This document shows positions 1 through 8,245 of a stretch of DNA of 64,000 nt, piece after piece. A model generated the notes under the pieces. It was given only the letters and a program-made list of their open reading frames with translations, had not been told where the DNA came from and made no database searches. Where the stretch lies: contig NZ_JAPFHA010000007.1 in NCBI RefSeq assembly GCF_026586805.1, forward strand, positions 62,001-126,000, written 5' to 3'. Each line of letters opens with the position of its first letter. Position 1 is the stretch's first letter. A program made the position numbers and the translations under genes. The stretch comes from Niveibacterium sp. 24ML. GTDB lineage: Bacteria > Pseudomonadota > Gammaproteobacteria > Burkholderiales > Rhodocyclaceae.

Positions 1-1
1 T

Positions 2-706
2 GTTGATGGGGTCTACACGACGGACCCGAGGATTGTCCCCGAGGCGCGAAAGCTCGATCGAATCACCTTTGAAGAAATGCTCGAGATGGCCAGTCTCGGC
101 TCGAAGGTGCTGCAGATTCGCTCGGTCGAGTTTGCGGGTAAGTACAAAGTCAAACTGCGCGTGCTCTCCAGCTTCCAGGAGGATGGCGAGGGCACGCTGA
201 TTACTGTTGAGGAAGATAGCAGCATGGAACAGCCGATCATTTCCGGTATCGCTTTCAATCGCGACGAGGCCAAACTCACCGTGCTGGGGGTGCCGGACCG
301 TCCGGGTATCGCGTATCAGATCCTTGGGCCGATCGCCGACGCGAATCTGGATGTCGACATGATCATCCAGAACGTGGGTTACGACGGCACAACCGACTTC
401 TCTTTCACAGTCAACCGCAGCGAGTTCGATAATGCACGCGCTGTTCTTGAGCAGGTGAAAACCCATATTGGTGCGCGCGAAGTTGTTGGGGACAAGAGTA
501 TCTGCAAGGTGTCGGCTGTCGGGGTTGGCATGCGTTCCCATCCGGGCGTTGCAAGCCGCATGTTCCGCACGCTTGCAGAAGAGGGCATCAATATCCAGAT
601 GATCTCGACTTCCGAAATCAAGATTTCGGTCGTGCTTGACGAGAAGTATCTCGAGTTGGCGGTTCGTGTGCTTCACAAAGCCTTCGAACTCGACCAGGTT
701 TCTTGA
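2..706 (+). CDS. lysC: Aspartate kinase, C-terminal part (5' truncated by window edge)
   Basis: Aspartokinase phosphorylates aspartate, the first step of the lysine, threonine and methionine pathway. The visible frame opens in the end of the kinase domain (DGVYTTDPRIVPEARKLD, then a stretch with MASLGSKVLQIRSVEFA). It then runs through two ACT domains: one from FNRDEAKLTVLGVPDRPGI and one from SICKVSAVGVGMRSHPGVA. The ACT pair forms the allosteric site for lysine or threonine in this family. The ATP-binding N-terminus lies outside the window, so the frame is entered at base 2 without a start codon. The stop is TGA at 704-706. It is followed within 60 bases by a tRNA promoter. Confidence 0.96.
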   Translation, partial: VDGVYTTDPRIVPEARKLDRITFEEMLEMASLGSKVLQIRSVEFAGKYKVKLRVLSSFQEDGEGTLITVEEDSSMEQPIISGIAFNRDEAKLTVLGVPDRPGIAYQILGPIADANLDVDMIIQNVGYDGTTDFSFTVNRSEFDNARAVLEQVKTHIGAREVVGDKSICKVSAVGVGMRSHPGVASRMFRTLAEEGINIQMISTSEIKISVVLDEKYLELAVRVLHKAFELDQVS

Positions 707-720
707 TTTTCTGGTGGTGA

Positions 721-750
721 TTGACTAAGAGGGGTTGGGTTCGCTACAAT
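721..750 (+). promoter_or_regulatory. sigma70 promoter for tRNA-Ser
   Basis: TTGACT at 721-726 and TACAAT at 745-750 are separated by 18 bases. The expected transcription start lies just before the tRNA 5' end at 764. Read by eye against the sigma70 consensus. Confidence 0.7.
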
Positions 751-763
751 CCGCCCTCTTGAT

Positions 764-857
764 GGAGAGTTGGCCGAGAGGTCGAAGGCACTCCCCTGCT
801 AAGGGAGCATACGGGCTAAAACTCGTATCGAGGGTTCGAATCCCTCACTCTCCGCCA
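764..857 (+). tRNA. tRNA-Ser (anticodon GCT)
   Basis: The acceptor arm GGAGAGT (764-770) pairs with ACTCTCC and is followed by discriminator G and an encoded CCA (855-857). The anticodon stem CTCCC/GGGAG encloses loop CTGCTAA, giving anticodon GCT, which reads AGC and AGT serine codons. A long variable arm before the T-arm (GGGTTCGAATCCC) is typical of class II tRNAs such as tRNA-Ser. Confidence 0.97.
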
Positions 858-866
858 AAAAAGAAG

Positions 867-895
867 TTGCGGATTAGTAAAAGTTGGTATATAGT
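867..895 (+). promoter_or_regulatory. sigma70 promoter for tRNA-Arg
   Basis: TTGCGG at 867-872 and TATAGT at 890-895 are 17 bases apart, 14 bases before the tRNA-Arg 5' end. This suggests tRNA-Arg is transcribed on its own and not only with tRNA-Ser. Confidence 0.6.
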
Positions 896-909
896 CTCGC
901 TTCTACGTT

Positions 910-986
910 GCACCCGTAGCTCAGCTGGATAGAGTACCTGGCTACGAACCAGGGGGTCGGGCGTTCGAATCGCTCCGGGTGTACCA
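910..986 (+). tRNA. tRNA-Arg (anticodon ACG)
   Basis: The acceptor GCACCCG (910-916) pairs with CGGGTGT (976-982), followed by A and encoded CCA. The anticodon stem CCTGG/CCAGG encloses loop CTACGAA, giving anticodon ACG. Its A34 is normally deaminated to inosine so that it reads CGU, CGC and CGA. Confidence 0.97.
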
Positions 987-995
987 GTTTCAAGC

Positions 996-1025
996 AAAAA
1001 GCCCAGTCTTAGGACTGGGCTTTTT
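996..1025 (+). terminator. Rho-independent terminator after tRNA-Arg
   Basis: A perfect stem, GCCCAGTC / GACTGGGC with loop TTAG, is flanked by A-tract and T-tract (AAAAA ... TTTTT). It sits 10 bases after the tRNA CCA and closes the tRNA transcript. Confidence 0.9.
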
Positions 1026-1232
1026 GTTTTTGTGGCTCGCAAGGACGAACGGTCGTTGGCGGATCACGATTGCGATGAAGCCTTGCTGTCAGCACTGCTG
1101 GCCGCGCACATTTGGGAGACCCCGATTCATGTGCGTTGGGCGCACGGGGCGAAGTGTGGGGGGCTGATGCGGACGGAGCTACTGTGCGCAGTGTTCGGAA
1201 CGGCGCAAGTAAGTGACTGATTACTTTGGTGC
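1026..1232. other. Non-coding stretch between tRNA-Arg terminator and hypothetical gene
   Basis: No RNA gene, repeat or recognisable coding family is seen. A 62-codon frame starting with GTG at 1032 is open, but it lacks a ribosome binding site and resembles nothing known to me. Confidence 0.4.
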
Positions 1233-1541
1233 TTATTGGCCGCGCGTTCTCGCTGGAACGGCTCCGTTCGGGTCGGCAGATTCAACCGCTTGCGCGGCGA
1301 GCAGGGCATTCTGGAAGGGGCCAAGGCGAGAGGTGTCGGTCCATCCGAGGGGATAGCCGAACCACGAGCCATCACGCTCACGCGCGACACCGCCATGATC
1401 GAGGTGAAGCCACCAGTGCCGGTCGGCACGGATCCAGTGTGGGGGCATCTTCAGGCGCGTGGGCGCGCCGGTGTCGACCTTCTCTGCGGTCGATGACGGC
1501 ATGACGGTTTCAGCGTCCGAGATGCTGATGGCGCGTTTCAT
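1233..1541 (-). CDS. Hypothetical 102-aa protein, tryptophan-rich
   Basis: No family is recognised. The frame has codon choice like the surrounding genes (mostly G or C at third positions) and a protein-like centre with PPHWIRADRHWWLHLDH and DGSWFGYPLGWTD, which argues for a real cytoplasmic protein. No signal peptide or membrane segment is seen. The ATG at 1541 has no clear Shine-Dalgarno sequence. A TAGAAT -10-like hexamer ends only about seven bases upstream of it, so if that is the promoter the mRNA would be nearly leaderless. The gene stands alone, convergent with the tRNAs and divergent from the DedA gene. Confidence 0.5.
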   Translation of the reverse strand: MKRAISISDAETVMPSSTAEKVDTGAPTRLKMPPHWIRADRHWWLHLDHGGVARERDGSWFGYPLGWTDTSRLGPFQNALLAAQAVESADPNGAVPARTRGQ

Positions 1542-1709
1542 GCTCGAGATTCTAGCGCTCGCTTGGGTTTCGTGACATCTGCTTAACGAAGGTTTGCAGT
1601 CGGTTACGGACCATGGGTTTCAAGATGTTGCAATGCAACGGTGTCGTCAGGGCGCTGTGCTAACCTCCCGCGTCGCCATTTGGATGAATTCTTCCCCCTC
1701 GGAGTCAGA
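1542..1709. other. Divergent intergenic region
   Basis: This is the shared upstream region of the minus-strand hypothetical gene and the DedA gene. It holds a small inverted repeat, GTTGC-AAT-GCAAC, at 1627-1639. No confident promoter is seen for the plus strand. Confidence 0.35.
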
Positions 1710-2360
1710 ATGGACCTAGTTTTACAGTTTATCGATATCGTGCTGCACCTCGACAAACACTTGGCCGTGATGGTTGAGCAGTACGGAGTCTGGATCTACG
1801 CGATCCTGTTTCTGATCATCTTCTGCGAAACCGGGTTGGTGGTGACTCCGTTTCTGCCGGGCGATTCATTGCTTTTTGTTGCGGGGGCTCTGGCGGCAAC
1901 TGGTGGGATGGATATCGCTGTGCTGTCCACATCGCTGTTCGTGGCGGCAGTGCTTGGGGATAACTTGAACTACTGGATCGGTCGATGGGTCGGACCGAGA
2001 GTCTTTGCCTGGGAGGGGTCGCGTCTGTTCAACCGGAAGGCGTTTGACTCGACGCATGCCTACTTCGAGACGCATGGTGGAAAGACGATCATCATTGCGC
2101 GTTTCATGCCGATCGCGCGGACATTTGCGCCGTTCGTGGCCGGTGTCGCGAAGATGACCTACTCACGCTTTCTGCCCTTGGACATCCTCGGCGGGGCAAT
2201 CTGGATCTTCTCGCTCACGCTGGCGGGGTATTGGTTTGGCAATCTTGCCTGGGTGAAGGCCAATCTGAGCTTGGTGATCATCGGGATCATCGGTGTTTCG
2301 CTGCTGCCCTTGATGTTCGCTTACCTGAAGAGCCGGTTTGCTGCGCGGGCTTCCGCCTGA
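1710..2360 (+). CDS. DedA family membrane protein
   Basis: A 216-aa inner-membrane protein of the DedA/SNARE-associated (PF09335) superfamily. Members help recycle the lipid carrier undecaprenyl phosphate or flip phospholipids and support membrane homeostasis. The family signature is clear: FCETGLVVTPFLPGDSLLF at residues 38-56, and later IIIARFMPIARTFAPFVAG, which carries the conserved Arg and Pro residues. Several hydrophobic helices cover the rest and the C-terminus is basic. The ATG at 1710 is chosen because GGAG lies nine bases upstream. An in-frame upstream extension from 1641 has no such site. Confidence 0.9.
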   Translation: MDLVLQFIDIVLHLDKHLAVMVEQYGVWIYAILFLIIFCETGLVVTPFLPGDSLLFVAGALAATGGMDIAVLSTSLFVAAVLGDNLNYWIGRWVGPRVFAWEGSRLFNRKAFDSTHAYFETHGGKTIIIARFMPIARTFAPFVAGVAKMTYSRFLPLDILGGAIWIFSLTLAGYWFGNLAWVKANLSLVIIGIIGVSLLPLMFAYLKSRFAARASA

Positions 2361-2392
2361 CGCGTCTGCTGGCGCCTCGCGTTACACTTGAT

Positions 2393-2422
2393 GGCCGACC
2401 GGGCTGACCCGGCCGGCCTTTT
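2393..2422 (+). terminator. Terminator-like hairpin just before purN
   Basis: GGCCG-A-CCGGG (2393-2403), loop CTGA and CCCGG-C-CGGCC (2408-2418) form a ten-pair stem with one A/C mismatch, followed by TTTT. It fits the dedA terminator but ends only ten bases before the purN ATG. Confidence 0.6.
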
Positions 2423-2432
2423 CGTTTCTGAC

Positions 2433-3074
2433 ATGAAAAAAATAGTCATCCTGATTTCTGGGCGCGGATCGAACATGGAGGCGATCGTCCGGGCGGCGAT
2501 ACCCGGCGCCTCGATTGCTGCCGTGATTTCCAACAAGCCCGGCGCGGCTGGGCTTGCGTTTGCGCGTGAACACGGCATTCCGACGTCCGTCGTCAGTCAT
2601 GCCGACTTTGCCTCGCGTGAAGCGTTTGACGATGCACTCGCGAACGAGATCGACCAATACAGCCCGGACTTGATTGTCCTGGCGGGCTTCATGCGGGTTC
2701 TGGGTGATGACTTCGTTCGTCGTTACGAGGGGCGCATGATGAACATCCACCCCTCGTTGCTGCCGAGCTTTCCGGGGCTGCATACGCACCGGAAGGCCTT
2801 GGAGGCGGGTGTTCGCCTGCATGGGGCGACGGTCCATTTCGTGACGCCAACGCTTGACTGCGGCCCGATCATTGCCCAAGCCGCCACGATGGTGGCCGAT
2901 GACGATACGGAAGCATCGCTCGCGGCACGCATTCTTGAGCTTGAGCATGTGATGTATCCGCAGGCGGTGCGGTGGTTTGTGGAGGAGCGTCTGGTGGTTG
3001 CCGGTAACCGGGTTCAATTGCGCGGTGTGGCAACGCAGCATCGTGGCTGGATCGTGCCGCAACCCGAGGCGTAA
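2433..3074 (+). CDS. purN: Phosphoribosylglycinamide formyltransferase (GART)
   Basis: PurN transfers a formyl group from 10-formyltetrahydrofolate to GAR, the third step of purine synthesis. The 213-aa length is normal. The N-terminus KKIVILISGRGSNMEAI is the phosphoribosyl-binding loop. N104 and H106 (MMNIHPSLLPSFPGLHTHR) and D142 (TLDCGPIIAQA) match the catalytic Asn-His-Asp triad of the family. The ATG at 2433 has no obvious Shine-Dalgarno and follows a terminator-like hairpin by ten bases. Earlier in-frame codons would add residues foreign to the family. The next gene follows after five bases. Confidence 0.95.
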   Translation: MKKIVILISGRGSNMEAIVRAAIPGASIAAVISNKPGAAGLAFAREHGIPTSVVSHADFASREAFDDALANEIDQYSPDLIVLAGFMRVLGDDFVRRYEGRMMNIHPSLLPSFPGLHTHRKALEAGVRLHGATVHFVTPTLDCGPIIAQAATMVADDDTEASLAARILELEHVMYPQAVRWFVEERLVVAGNRVQLRGVATQHRGWIVPQPEA

Positions 3075-3079
3075 CGGCA

Positions 3080-4225
3080 GTGGCGTCCTGGCGGCAGCGT
3101 CTGGTGAAGGTCCGCGTCGTTCACTGGGCTGCGGCGGTTTCCTTGCTGTTTCATATGGTGTTGGTGTTTGCGCCTGCGTGGCATTTGCCGGCACGCAATG
3201 AACCGATCCGGATCGAAGCCAGCTTGCTCAAGTCGCCCGCCGTGCGTTCTGCAGCGCTTGAGCCCAGCCAGTCGCCCAAGGTGCCGGCCACCGAGGCTCG
3301 CAAGCCGCCACCGAAGCAAATTGCGAAGGCAGCGTCCGTCGGCGAAGGCGCTCGCCCCGCCGTGATTGCGCGCGCTCCGGTCTCGTCGGAAGCAGACGAA
3401 GATTTGGAGCCACAGGACGAGGGGGGCGGTGGTGGCGAAAAGCCTTCGCCTTACGGCCGCGAGACGGTTACTGACCCGGGCGTGATCATGGCGCCAGAAG
3501 GTTCTCCGGTCGGGATTGATCCGCAAGCGACACAGGCGTGGCCCAAACAGGGCCGCGTGCGTTTTCAGGTGCGCTATGGTGAAGCGGTAGCAGTGGGCGA
3601 GATGGTGCATACCTGGTCGCATGATGGCGAGCGCTACACCATGCGCAGCGAAGCGGCAACGACTGGTCTGGCGCGCTTTGTCAAACGCTTCGACGGGGTG
3701 CAGCAGAGTCAGGGGCGGGTGGGGCCGCAAGGATTGGCGCCCAACGGCTTCCAGGAGGATCTGAACGGCAAGCAGTCACATGCGGTGTTCGATTGGTCGC
3801 AACGTCGTGTTGTGATGCAGCGCCCTGATCGAGTGCGGGAAGTGAGCTTTCAGGGCTTTGCGCAAGACATCCTGAGCCTCGCGCATCACCTTGGGTTCCA
3901 GCCCGACGGCATGGAGCAGACGACGCTGTATGTGGTGGGTGGGCGTTGGGGCGCGGAAGCCACACTCACCCAAGTTGCAAACGAGCGCCTGCGCTTGCCG
4001 TGGGGCACGATCGAGACGCGGCACTTTAACTGCGTGGCACGGAACGGAGAGTTTGTCGTTGATCTCTGGTTGTCACGACAGCATCGCAATGCGCCGGTGC
4101 GGATCCGCGTAGACGACAGAAAACAGGGTCATGTGGTTGACGAAATCGCGCTCGAAATCGAGCTCGATGGTGTCAAGGCGGATATCGCGCCTTCACGCGA
4201 AACAGAAGAAATGTACAAGGGTTGA
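3080..4225 (+). CDS. DUF3108 domain protein with membrane anchor and proline-rich linker
   Basis: A 381-aa envelope protein of unknown function. Residues 14-36 (VHWAAAVSLLFHMVLVFAP) form one membrane segment. Residues 40-150 are low-complexity, rich in Pro, Ala, Lys and Glu with an Asp/Glu/Gly run. This resembles a TonB-like periplasmic spacer. Residues 150-381 match the DUF3108 fold: FQVRYGEAVAVGEMVHTWS near its start and EIALEIELDG near its end. The start is GTG at 3080 with GAGG about nine bases upstream, overlapping the purN stop region. It is probably co-transcribed with purN and the downstream methyltransferase. Confidence 0.75.
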   Translation: MASWRQRLVKVRVVHWAAAVSLLFHMVLVFAPAWHLPARNEPIRIEASLLKSPAVRSAALEPSQSPKVPATEARKPPPKQIAKAASVGEGARPAVIARAPVSSEADEDLEPQDEGGGGGEKPSPYGRETVTDPGVIMAPEGSPVGIDPQATQAWPKQGRVRFQVRYGEAVAVGEMVHTWSHDGERYTMRSEAATTGLARFVKRFDGVQQSQGRVGPQGLAPNGFQEDLNGKQSHAVFDWSQRRVVMQRPDRVREVSFQGFAQDILSLAHHLGFQPDGMEQTTLYVVGGRWGAEATLTQVANERLRLPWGTIETRHFNCVARNGEFVVDLWLSRQHRNAPVRIRVDDRKQGHVVDEIALEIELDGVKADIAPSRETEEMYKG

Positions 4226-5487
4226 TGATGCAAATTACAAAAAACAGGCTGGATGAAGCGACCGAGGTGCTGGCTGAAGTCCTGCGCTTTGAATACCCCG
4301 CGGATGCCGTGCTTTCCAGTTTCTTTCGCGAGCACAAGTCGCTCGGGCATCGCGACCGTGGCGTGATTGCGGAAACCGTGTTTGCAGTGCTGCGCAACCG
4401 CCGGCGTCTTGAAGCCTGGTGCGGTGATCGCGCAACCGGGCGACGGATGCTGCTCGCAGCCCTGATTCGTGTGCAAGGCATCTCATCGCGGCAACTGGAT
4501 GCGTCAATTTCCGCCACCGAGAAACAGTGGCTGGCCGAGCGTCAGGCCGCGCCGAGTCCCGAGCTTTCGTTTGCCGATCAGGCGGACCTGCCCGACTGGC
4601 TTGCCGAGCGTTTCCTGGCGGTATTCGGTGAAGCCGACGCTCTGCGCCTGGCGCAAGCGCTCAATCGTTCGGCGCCGCTCGATCTGCGAGTGAACCCGCT
4701 CAAGGCAAAACGTGACGATGTGATCGAGGCGCTGCGCGCCGACAGCATCGCTTGTGAGGCTGGTCAGTACTCGCCGCTGGCGATTCGCCTGGCAGAAAAG
4801 CCTTCGCTCGCCAAGCACCCCTTGTTCCTTGATGGGTCGTTCGAGGTGCAGGACGAAGGCAGCCAGTTGCTGGGCTATCTGCTTGCGCCCAAGCGCGGTG
4901 AAATGGTGGCGGATTTCTGCGCCGGGGCAGGCGGCAAGACCCTGTTGCTGGGTGGTTTGATGCGCTCGACCGGGCGCCTCTACGCATTCGATACCGCCGA
5001 GCGACGCCTCGCGCGCCTGAAGCCGCGAGTTGCGCGGTCGGGGCTCTCGAATGTCCACACCTCGGCCATTGCACATGAAAACGATGCGCGACTGAAGCGT
5101 CTGGCCGGGAAGATTGACCGCGTGCTGGTCGATGCACCGTGCAGTGGCCTCGGTACGCTGCGTCGCAACCCGGATCTGAAGTGGCGCCAGACGCCCGAGG
5201 GGGTTGCCGAACTGACGGCCAAGCAGCTTTCCATCCTCTCGGCGGCAGCGAAACTGCTCAAGAAGGGCGGCCGGCTGGTCTACGCCACTTGCAGCGTATT
5301 GCCGGAGGAAAACGATGCAATTGTCGATGCCTTCCTCGCAAGCCATCCGGAATTCACGCTTCTTCCTGCGCAGGGCATTCTCCACGCGCAAGGCATCGAA
5401 CTGACCTGCGGCGACCGTTTGCGGCTGGATCCGGCGGCGCACGGTACTGACGGGTTCTTTGCAGTGGCAATGGAGCGCAACGGATGA
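4225..5487 (+). CDS. RsmB/NOP-family RNA (cytosine-C5) methyltransferase
   Basis: An SAM-dependent RNA m5C methyltransferase of about 420 aa. The first 140 residues are helical and NusB-like (SSFFREHKSLGHRDRGVIAE), as in RsmB. The catalytic domain has motif I (VADFCAGAGGKTLLLGGLM), motif IV with its PC pair (RVLVDAPCSGLGTLRRNPD) and motif VI with TCS (LVYATCSVLPEENDAIVDAF). Its two Cys are the nucleophile and the release base. The target, rRNA or tRNA, cannot be told from sequence. Start codons ATG 4225 and ATG 4228 are both possible and overlap the preceding stop; AAGGG upstream favours either. The stop overlaps the next start (ATGA). Confidence 0.88.
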   Translation: MMQITKNRLDEATEVLAEVLRFEYPADAVLSSFFREHKSLGHRDRGVIAETVFAVLRNRRRLEAWCGDRATGRRMLLAALIRVQGISSRQLDASISATEKQWLAERQAAPSPELSFADQADLPDWLAERFLAVFGEADALRLAQALNRSAPLDLRVNPLKAKRDDVIEALRADSIACEAGQYSPLAIRLAEKPSLAKHPLFLDGSFEVQDEGSQLLGYLLAPKRGEMVADFCAGAGGKTLLLGGLMRSTGRLYAFDTAERRLARLKPRVARSGLSNVHTSAIAHENDARLKRLAGKIDRVLVDAPCSGLGTLRRNPDLKWRQTPEGVAELTAKQLSILSAAAKLLKKGGRLVYATCSVLPEENDAIVDAFLASHPEFTLLPAQGILHAQGIELTCGDRLRLDPAAHGTDGFFAVAMERNG

Positions 5488-6812
5488 TCGAGTTTGATAG
5501 TGGCGGGCATGCGAGCAGTGCGTTGATGGTGGCGTTCGAGGGCGCCATCGCGGAACTCTCGAAGCCGATTGCTCAGCTTCAGTTGCTTGTGGTTGCCGTG
5601 GTACTGGTGGTGACCGGTCTGCTGGTGCGTCGTATGCTGCCGCGCCTGTCGAGCGGCAGTAACTGGACCCGTCTGGTCCGTGCGGCGGCATGGCCCTTTG
5701 CGACGATCGTGGTGCTGATCCTCGCGCGCGGGGTCTTTCAGCTCGTCGGCTACAAGAGCGCGGTCATCGGGATTGCGGTGCAGTTGGCCTGCGCCATGTT
5801 CGTGCTGCGATTGATCGAAGTGGCCTTGCGGCAGGTCTTCTTCAAGTCGTCGTGGCTCAAGGGGGCAGAGCGTTACATCGCGGTCAGTGTCTGGGCGGTG
5901 GTTGCTCTCGATCTGGTCGGCTTGCTGCCCGAAGTGATCGCCTGGCTCGACAGCATGGTGGTCCAGCTCGGCAAGCAGAAGATTTCGCTCTGGATGCTGA
6001 TCAACGGGGTGCTCTCGGCGGCGTTCACGATCATCGTTTCGATGTGGATTGCCGGCCTGATTGAAGACCGTCTGATGGCGTCCCAGCGTCTGGACACCAG
6101 CCTTCGTGCGGTGCTGTCGCGGGTGTCGCGCGCCTTGCTGCTGTTCTTCGGCGTGATGTTCGCGATGTCGCTGGTCGGGCTCGATTTCACCGCTTTGTCG
6201 GTGTTCTCCGGCGCGCTCGGCGTGGGTATCGGTTTTGGCATGCAGAAGATCGCTGCCAACTACATTTCCGGCTTCATCATTTTGCTCGATCGATCGATCC
6301 GTATCGGCAACATGATTTCGGTGGGCGCCGACCGTGGCGAGGTCAAGGAAATCACCACCCGCTTCACTGTCCTGCGCGCGCCGACCGGCATCAACGTGAT
6401 CGTGCCGAACGAAACCCTGATCGGCTCGGTGGTGCAGAACGAAACCTTCGCCGACAAGAACGTCTGGATCGGCATTTCGGTGCAAGTCAGCTATAACTGC
6501 GATGTTGAGCAGGCGCTGCAGATCCTGGTCGAGGCCGCAGCCGCTGGTGGGGAGCGCGTCCTGCGCGATCCTGCGCCCACGGCGCATCTGGTCGCGTTTG
6601 CTGACAGCGGGATCAATCTGCAGCTTGGGCTGTGGATTTTCGATCCGCTTCAAGGCTCAATGGGCATCAAGTCGGACATCAATCGCGAGATCTGGCGTCG
6701 CTTCAAGGATGCGGGGATCGAGATTCCGTTCCCGCAGCGTGAGGTTCGCGTGGTGGGCCCGACGCCGCTTGATGTGCCGCTGGAGGCGATTGCCCGCGCG
6801 GGTGCGGGCTGA
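5484..6812 (+). CDS. MscS-family mechanosensitive ion channel
   Basis: An inner-membrane channel of 442 aa that would open under membrane tension to release solutes. Several hydrophobic helices occupy residues 30-230. The pore-lining helix and beta domain follow: FSGALGVGIGFGMQKIAANY, then LLDRSIRIGNMISVG and GINVIVPNETLIGS, all typical MscS signatures. The C-terminus is the soluble cage. The start overlaps the stop of the methyltransferase gene by four bases (ATGA), so the two are translationally coupled. A second, unrelated-length MscS gene lies at 47656-49296. Confidence 0.9.
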   Translation: MIEFDSGGHASSALMVAFEGAIAELSKPIAQLQLLVVAVVLVVTGLLVRRMLPRLSSGSNWTRLVRAAAWPFATIVVLILARGVFQLVGYKSAVIGIAVQLACAMFVLRLIEVALRQVFFKSSWLKGAERYIAVSVWAVVALDLVGLLPEVIAWLDSMVVQLGKQKISLWMLINGVLSAAFTIIVSMWIAGLIEDRLMASQRLDTSLRAVLSRVSRALLLFFGVMFAMSLVGLDFTALSVFSGALGVGIGFGMQKIAANYISGFIILLDRSIRIGNMISVGADRGEVKEITTRFTVLRAPTGINVIVPNETLIGSVVQNETFADKNVWIGISVQVSYNCDVEQALQILVEAAAAGGERVLRDPAPTAHLVAFADSGINLQLGLWIFDPLQGSMGIKSDINREIWRRFKDAGIEIPFPQREVRVVGPTPLDVPLEAIARAGAG

Positions 6813-6929
6813 CAGCGCGATGGTGATGCGCTGGCGTGACGCCGAATCGCGCCACGTGTTGCTTGAGGCGCCACGCTTGCCGACGAAGAACAACGTGTTT
6901 AGACGTGAAACCCTGAGGAAATGTAGCTG

Positions 6930-8102
6930 ATGTGGTCTGGTTTGTTTGATCTGCCCTGGTGGGGCAATGTGCTGGTGTTGTTGGCGCTCACGCATGTGAC
7001 GATTGCCTCGGTCACCATTTTCCTTCATCGCCATCAGGCCCATCGTGCGCTTGAGCTGCATCCGATTGCCAGCCACTTCTTCCGGTGGTGGCTGTGGATG
7101 TCGACCGGCATGGTCACCAAGGAGTGGGCTGCGATTCACCGCAAACACCACGCCAAGTGCGAAACGGCCGAAGATCCGCACAGCCCGAAGGTGTTCGGGA
7201 TCAATCGCGTGCTTTGGGGCGGCGTGTTCCTGTACGTCAAGGAGTCGCGCAACAAGGAGACCATGGAACGCTACGGTCACGGCACGCCCGACGACTGGAT
7301 GGAGCGCCATGTCTACACCCCCGGCCAGAAGGTCGGCATCGTGCTGATGCTCGCGATCGATATGGCCTTGTTCGGGGTGGTCCCCGGTGCGCTGATGTGG
7401 GGCGTGCAGATGATCTGGATTCCGTTCTGGGCCGCGGGGGTGATCAACGGTCTGGGGCATTTCTGGGGCTACCGCAATTACGATTGCGTGGATGCTTCGA
7501 CCAATCTGCTGCCCTGGGGCATCCTGATCGGTGGGGAAGAGCTCCACAACAATCATCACAGCTTTGCGACCTCGGCCAAGCTCTCGGCCAAGTGGTACGA
7601 ATTTGATATCGGCTGGATGTACATCCGGATCATGGAAATGCTGGGCCTGGCCAAGGTCAAGAAGACCATTCCGCGCCCCAAGTTTGCGGCGGCGAAGAGC
7701 GTGGTCGATCTCGATACCCTGCAGGCAATCGTGACGCATCGCTATGACGTGATGCGACGCTATGCCAACAGCGTGAAGGGTGTTTATCTCGAAGAGATCG
7801 CCAAACTCGCGCAAAGCGATCGCAAGCTCGATCTCAAGCAGTTACGTCGCTGGCTCAATGCCGAGCGGACTGAAGCGTTTCCGGCCATGTTGCAGCAGCA
7901 GTTCGAGAAAGCCTTGGCCGACAGCCCGCGCTTGCAGCAGCTCGTGACCATGAAGCAGGAACTGGTTGCAATCTGGGCACGCTCAAGCGCATCGCGGGAC
8001 CAGTTGGTCAAACAGTTGCAGGATTGGTGTGTGCGCGCTGAAGCCAGCGGCATTCGCCAGCTCGAAGAGTTCTCCATGCGGCTGCGCAGCTACGCGATCT
8101 GA
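6930..8102 (+). CDS. Acyl-CoA/fatty acid desaturase
   Basis: A membrane di-iron desaturase of 390 aa that introduces a double bond into acyl chains. The three histidine boxes are intact: HRHQAH near residue 34, HRKHH near residue 71 and HNNHH near residue 208 (EELHNNHHSFATSAKL). Hydrophobic helices lie at about 10-30, 45-60 and 130-175. The C-terminal 150 residues are charged and helical, as in DesA-type bacterial desaturases. The start ATG at 6930 overlaps a TGA (TGATG), and GAGGA lies about 11 bases upstream. It may be expressed with the MscS gene, but a 117-base gap separates them. Confidence 0.9.
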   Translation: MWSGLFDLPWWGNVLVLLALTHVTIASVTIFLHRHQAHRALELHPIASHFFRWWLWMSTGMVTKEWAAIHRKHHAKCETAEDPHSPKVFGINRVLWGGVFLYVKESRNKETMERYGHGTPDDWMERHVYTPGQKVGIVLMLAIDMALFGVVPGALMWGVQMIWIPFWAAGVINGLGHFWGYRNYDCVDASTNLLPWGILIGGEELHNNHHSFATSAKLSAKWYEFDIGWMYIRIMEMLGLAKVKKTIPRPKFAAAKSVVDLDTLQAIVTHRYDVMRRYANSVKGVYLEEIAKLAQSDRKLDLKQLRRWLNAERTEAFPAMLQQQFEKALADSPRLQQLVTMKQELVAIWARSSASRDQLVKQLQDWCVRAEASGIRQLEEFSMRLRSYAI

Positions 8103-8122
8103 TCCGCAAGCGGTTTCATTGA

Positions 8123-8148
8123 ACGGGCACCTGGCGGTGCCCGTTTTT
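8123..8148 (+). terminator. Rho-independent terminator after desaturase
   Basis: Perfect nine-pair stem ACGGGCACC / GGTGCCCGT with loop TGGC, followed by TTTT. It lies 20 bases after the desaturase stop. Confidence 0.9.
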
Positions 8149-8245
8149 CCTTCCCCGAGCCTGTCGCGGGGCATGTGCCGAGTTGCCAGCCCATGCCGGC
8201 GCGCTATCCTTTGCGCCTGCCGGTCTTGAGACCTTTTGCTGAACC

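Noticed and set aside
1032-1220. A 62-codon frame just after the tRNA terminator
   Set aside because: It begins inside the terminator T-tract region with GTG and no ribosome site. No resemblance to a family.
5280-6653. A 457-codon open frame on the minus strand opposite the MscS gene
   Set aside because: Composition is Arg/His/Gln-rich, typical of antisense frames, and it overlaps two coupled genes.
6820-6930. A 36-codon frame between the MscS and desaturase genes ending in TGATG at the desaturase start
   Set aside because: Coupling geometry is suggestive but no ribosome site or homology is visible. Kept only as a note.
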